64,000 bases of DNA, from contig NZ_KB849780.1 of the NCBI RefSeq assembly GCF_000368965.1, positions 682,145 to 746,144 on the forward strand, given 5' to 3'. Of the stretch, positions 63,188 through 64,000 are shown in pieces. The translations under genes and the position numbers were made by a program. The notes under the pieces were generated by a model. The model was not told the origin of the DNA, searched no databases, and was given only the letters and a program-made list of their open reading frames with translations. This stretch comes from Acinetobacter calcoaceticus DSM 30006 = CIP 81.8 (GTDB lineage Bacteria > Pseudomonadota > Gammaproteobacteria > Pseudomonadales > Moraxellaceae). Numbering within the stretch: the first letter of the stretch is position 1; each line of letters starts with the position of its first letter.

Positions 63188-64000
63188 ATGAAGACCCCCA
63201 AAGTCGGTTTTGTTTCTTTAGGTTGTCCTAAGGCATTGGTAGATTCTGAACGAATTTTAACTCAGTTAAAGACTGAAGGTTATCAAGTTGCATCAGATTA
63301 TGATGGTGCTGATTTAGTAGTTGTTAATACCTGTGGTTTTATTGAATCTGCGGTACAAGAGTCGCTAGATGCAATTGGCGAGGCCATGAGTGAAAATGGT
63401 CGAGTGATCGTTACTGGGTGCTTAGGTAAAGATGAAGACAAAATTCGTCAAATGCATCCAAACGTTTTAAAGGTTACTGGTGCAGCAGCTTATCAAGATG
63501 TAATGGAAGCTGTACATGAATATGTACCAGCACCACCTAAACATAATCCGTTTATTGATTTGGTTCCTGAACAGGGAATTCGCTTAACACCAAAGCATTA
63601 TGCCTACTTAAAAATATCTGAAGGATGTAACCATCGTTGTACCTTCTGTATTATCCCGAGTATGCGTGGTGACTTGGTTTCTCGTCCAGTCGGTAGTGTA
63701 TTAGAAGAAGCTGCTGCGCTTAAAAGAGCGGGTGTTAAAGAAATCTTGGTTATTTCTCAAGATACATCAGCTTATGGCGTAGACACCAAGTACAAACTTG
63801 ACTTCTGGAATGGTCAGCCTGTTAAGACAAAATTCTTCGACATGTGTGAAGCTCTAGGCCAAATGGGCATCTGGGTGCGTTTACACTATGTGTATCCATA
63901 TCCACATGTGGATGCGGTGATTGATTTAATGGCACAAGGTAAAATCCTGCCATATCTAGATATTCCATTCCAACACGCAAGCCCACGTATTCTTAAGTTA
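63188..64000 (+). CDS. rimO: Ribosomal protein uS12 methylthiotransferase RimO (3' truncated by window)
   Basis: The first 271 codons of RimO, which methylthiolates an aspartate of ribosomal protein uS12. The N-terminal cluster domain has cysteines in [28 protein letters not shown] and IVTGCLGK. The radical-SAM motif is [18 protein letters not shown] near residue 145-162. The start ATG at 63188 follows GGAG at a normal distance. The frame is open to the last base of the window, so the remaining radical-SAM and TRAM domains lie beyond it. Confidence 0.95.
   Translation, partial: MKTPKVGFVSLGCPKALVDSERILTQLKTEGYQVASDYDGADLVVVNTCGFIESAVQESLDAIGEAMSENGRVIVTGCLGKDEDKIRQMHPNVLKVTGAAAYQDVMEAVHEYVPAPPKHNPFIDLVPEQGIRLTPKHYAYLKISEGCNHRCTFCIIPSMRGDLVSRPVGSVLEEAAALKRAGVKEILVISQDTSAYGVDTKYKLDFWNGQPVKTKFFDMCEALGQMGIWVRLHYVYPYPHVDAVIDLMAQGKILPYLDIPFQHASPRILKL

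Noticed and set aside
1..64000. CRISPR array, intact IS element, tRNA or rRNA genes
   Set aside because: No regularly spaced repeats, transposase-like frames with terminal inverted repeats, or recognisable tRNA/rRNA sequences were seen by eye. A tRNA scan was not possible.

Overview
The window looks like a chromosomal segment of an Acinetobacter, most likely of the calcoaceticus-baumannii group. The basis is AT-rich coding DNA, characteristic gene arrangements (aroQ-accB-accC, nasS-nasT divergent from a nitrite/nitrate reductase operon, a moaC-moaB fusion, an orphan umuC) and the protein sequences themselves. The species call is inference; no 16S or marker comparison was possible.

Layout. 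1-2878 is the 3' end of a Csu-type archaic chaperone-usher pilus operon (truncated usher, then a two-domain tip-adhesin-like protein). 2879-10057 is an AT-rich accessory stretch with small orphan genes, two homologous C4-like small-RNA elements, a frameshifted secreted protein, a decayed phage endolysin, a serine-recombinase-like protein lacking its catalytic serine, and a lipoprotein. 10058-15768 is ordinary chromosome: an MFS transporter, a periplasmic protein, accC-accB-aroQ, and an orphan umuC.

16032-27674 (minus strand) is an iron-regulated siderophore locus with the gene order of Staphylococcus sbnABCDEFG. The sbnE and sbnF equivalents are fused into one 1175-residue protein, no sbnH decarboxylase is present, and a TonB-dependent receptor lies downstream. 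Fur-box-like sites precede both the first gene and the receptor. 28314-44899 is nitrogen and molybdenum metabolism: NasS/NasT sensor-antiterminator, a sigma-54-like promoter with a structured leader and terminator, nirB, a nirD-flavoprotein fusion, nasA, mobA, an uncharacterised molybdoenzyme, and moaA-moaD-moaE-moaCB-moeA. Nitrate reduction needs the molybdenum cofactor made by the second half. ntrBC lie at the right end of the window and plausibly control the promoter.

45118-57609 is mixed: an HxlR regulator, a MocR-type regulator facing an EamA transporter broken by one stop codon, tusDCBE, a GalE-like protein lacking the catalytic lysine, fumC, three intergenic repeat units around small genes, an isochorismatase-like hydrolase, a tandem glycine riboswitch upstream of a D-amino-acid dehydrogenase, an LprI-like protein and ispF. 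57597-64000 holds a phosphatase-like protein, argF, a TetR regulator, ntrC-ntrB and the start of rimO, which runs off the window.

The most interesting items are the Sbn-like locus with a fused double synthetase and no decarboxylase, the glycine riboswitch on an amino-acid dehydrogenase, the repeated C4-like RNA elements, and a predicted small RNA between the siderophore and nitrate loci. No tRNA, rRNA, CRISPR array or intact insertion sequence was recognised.
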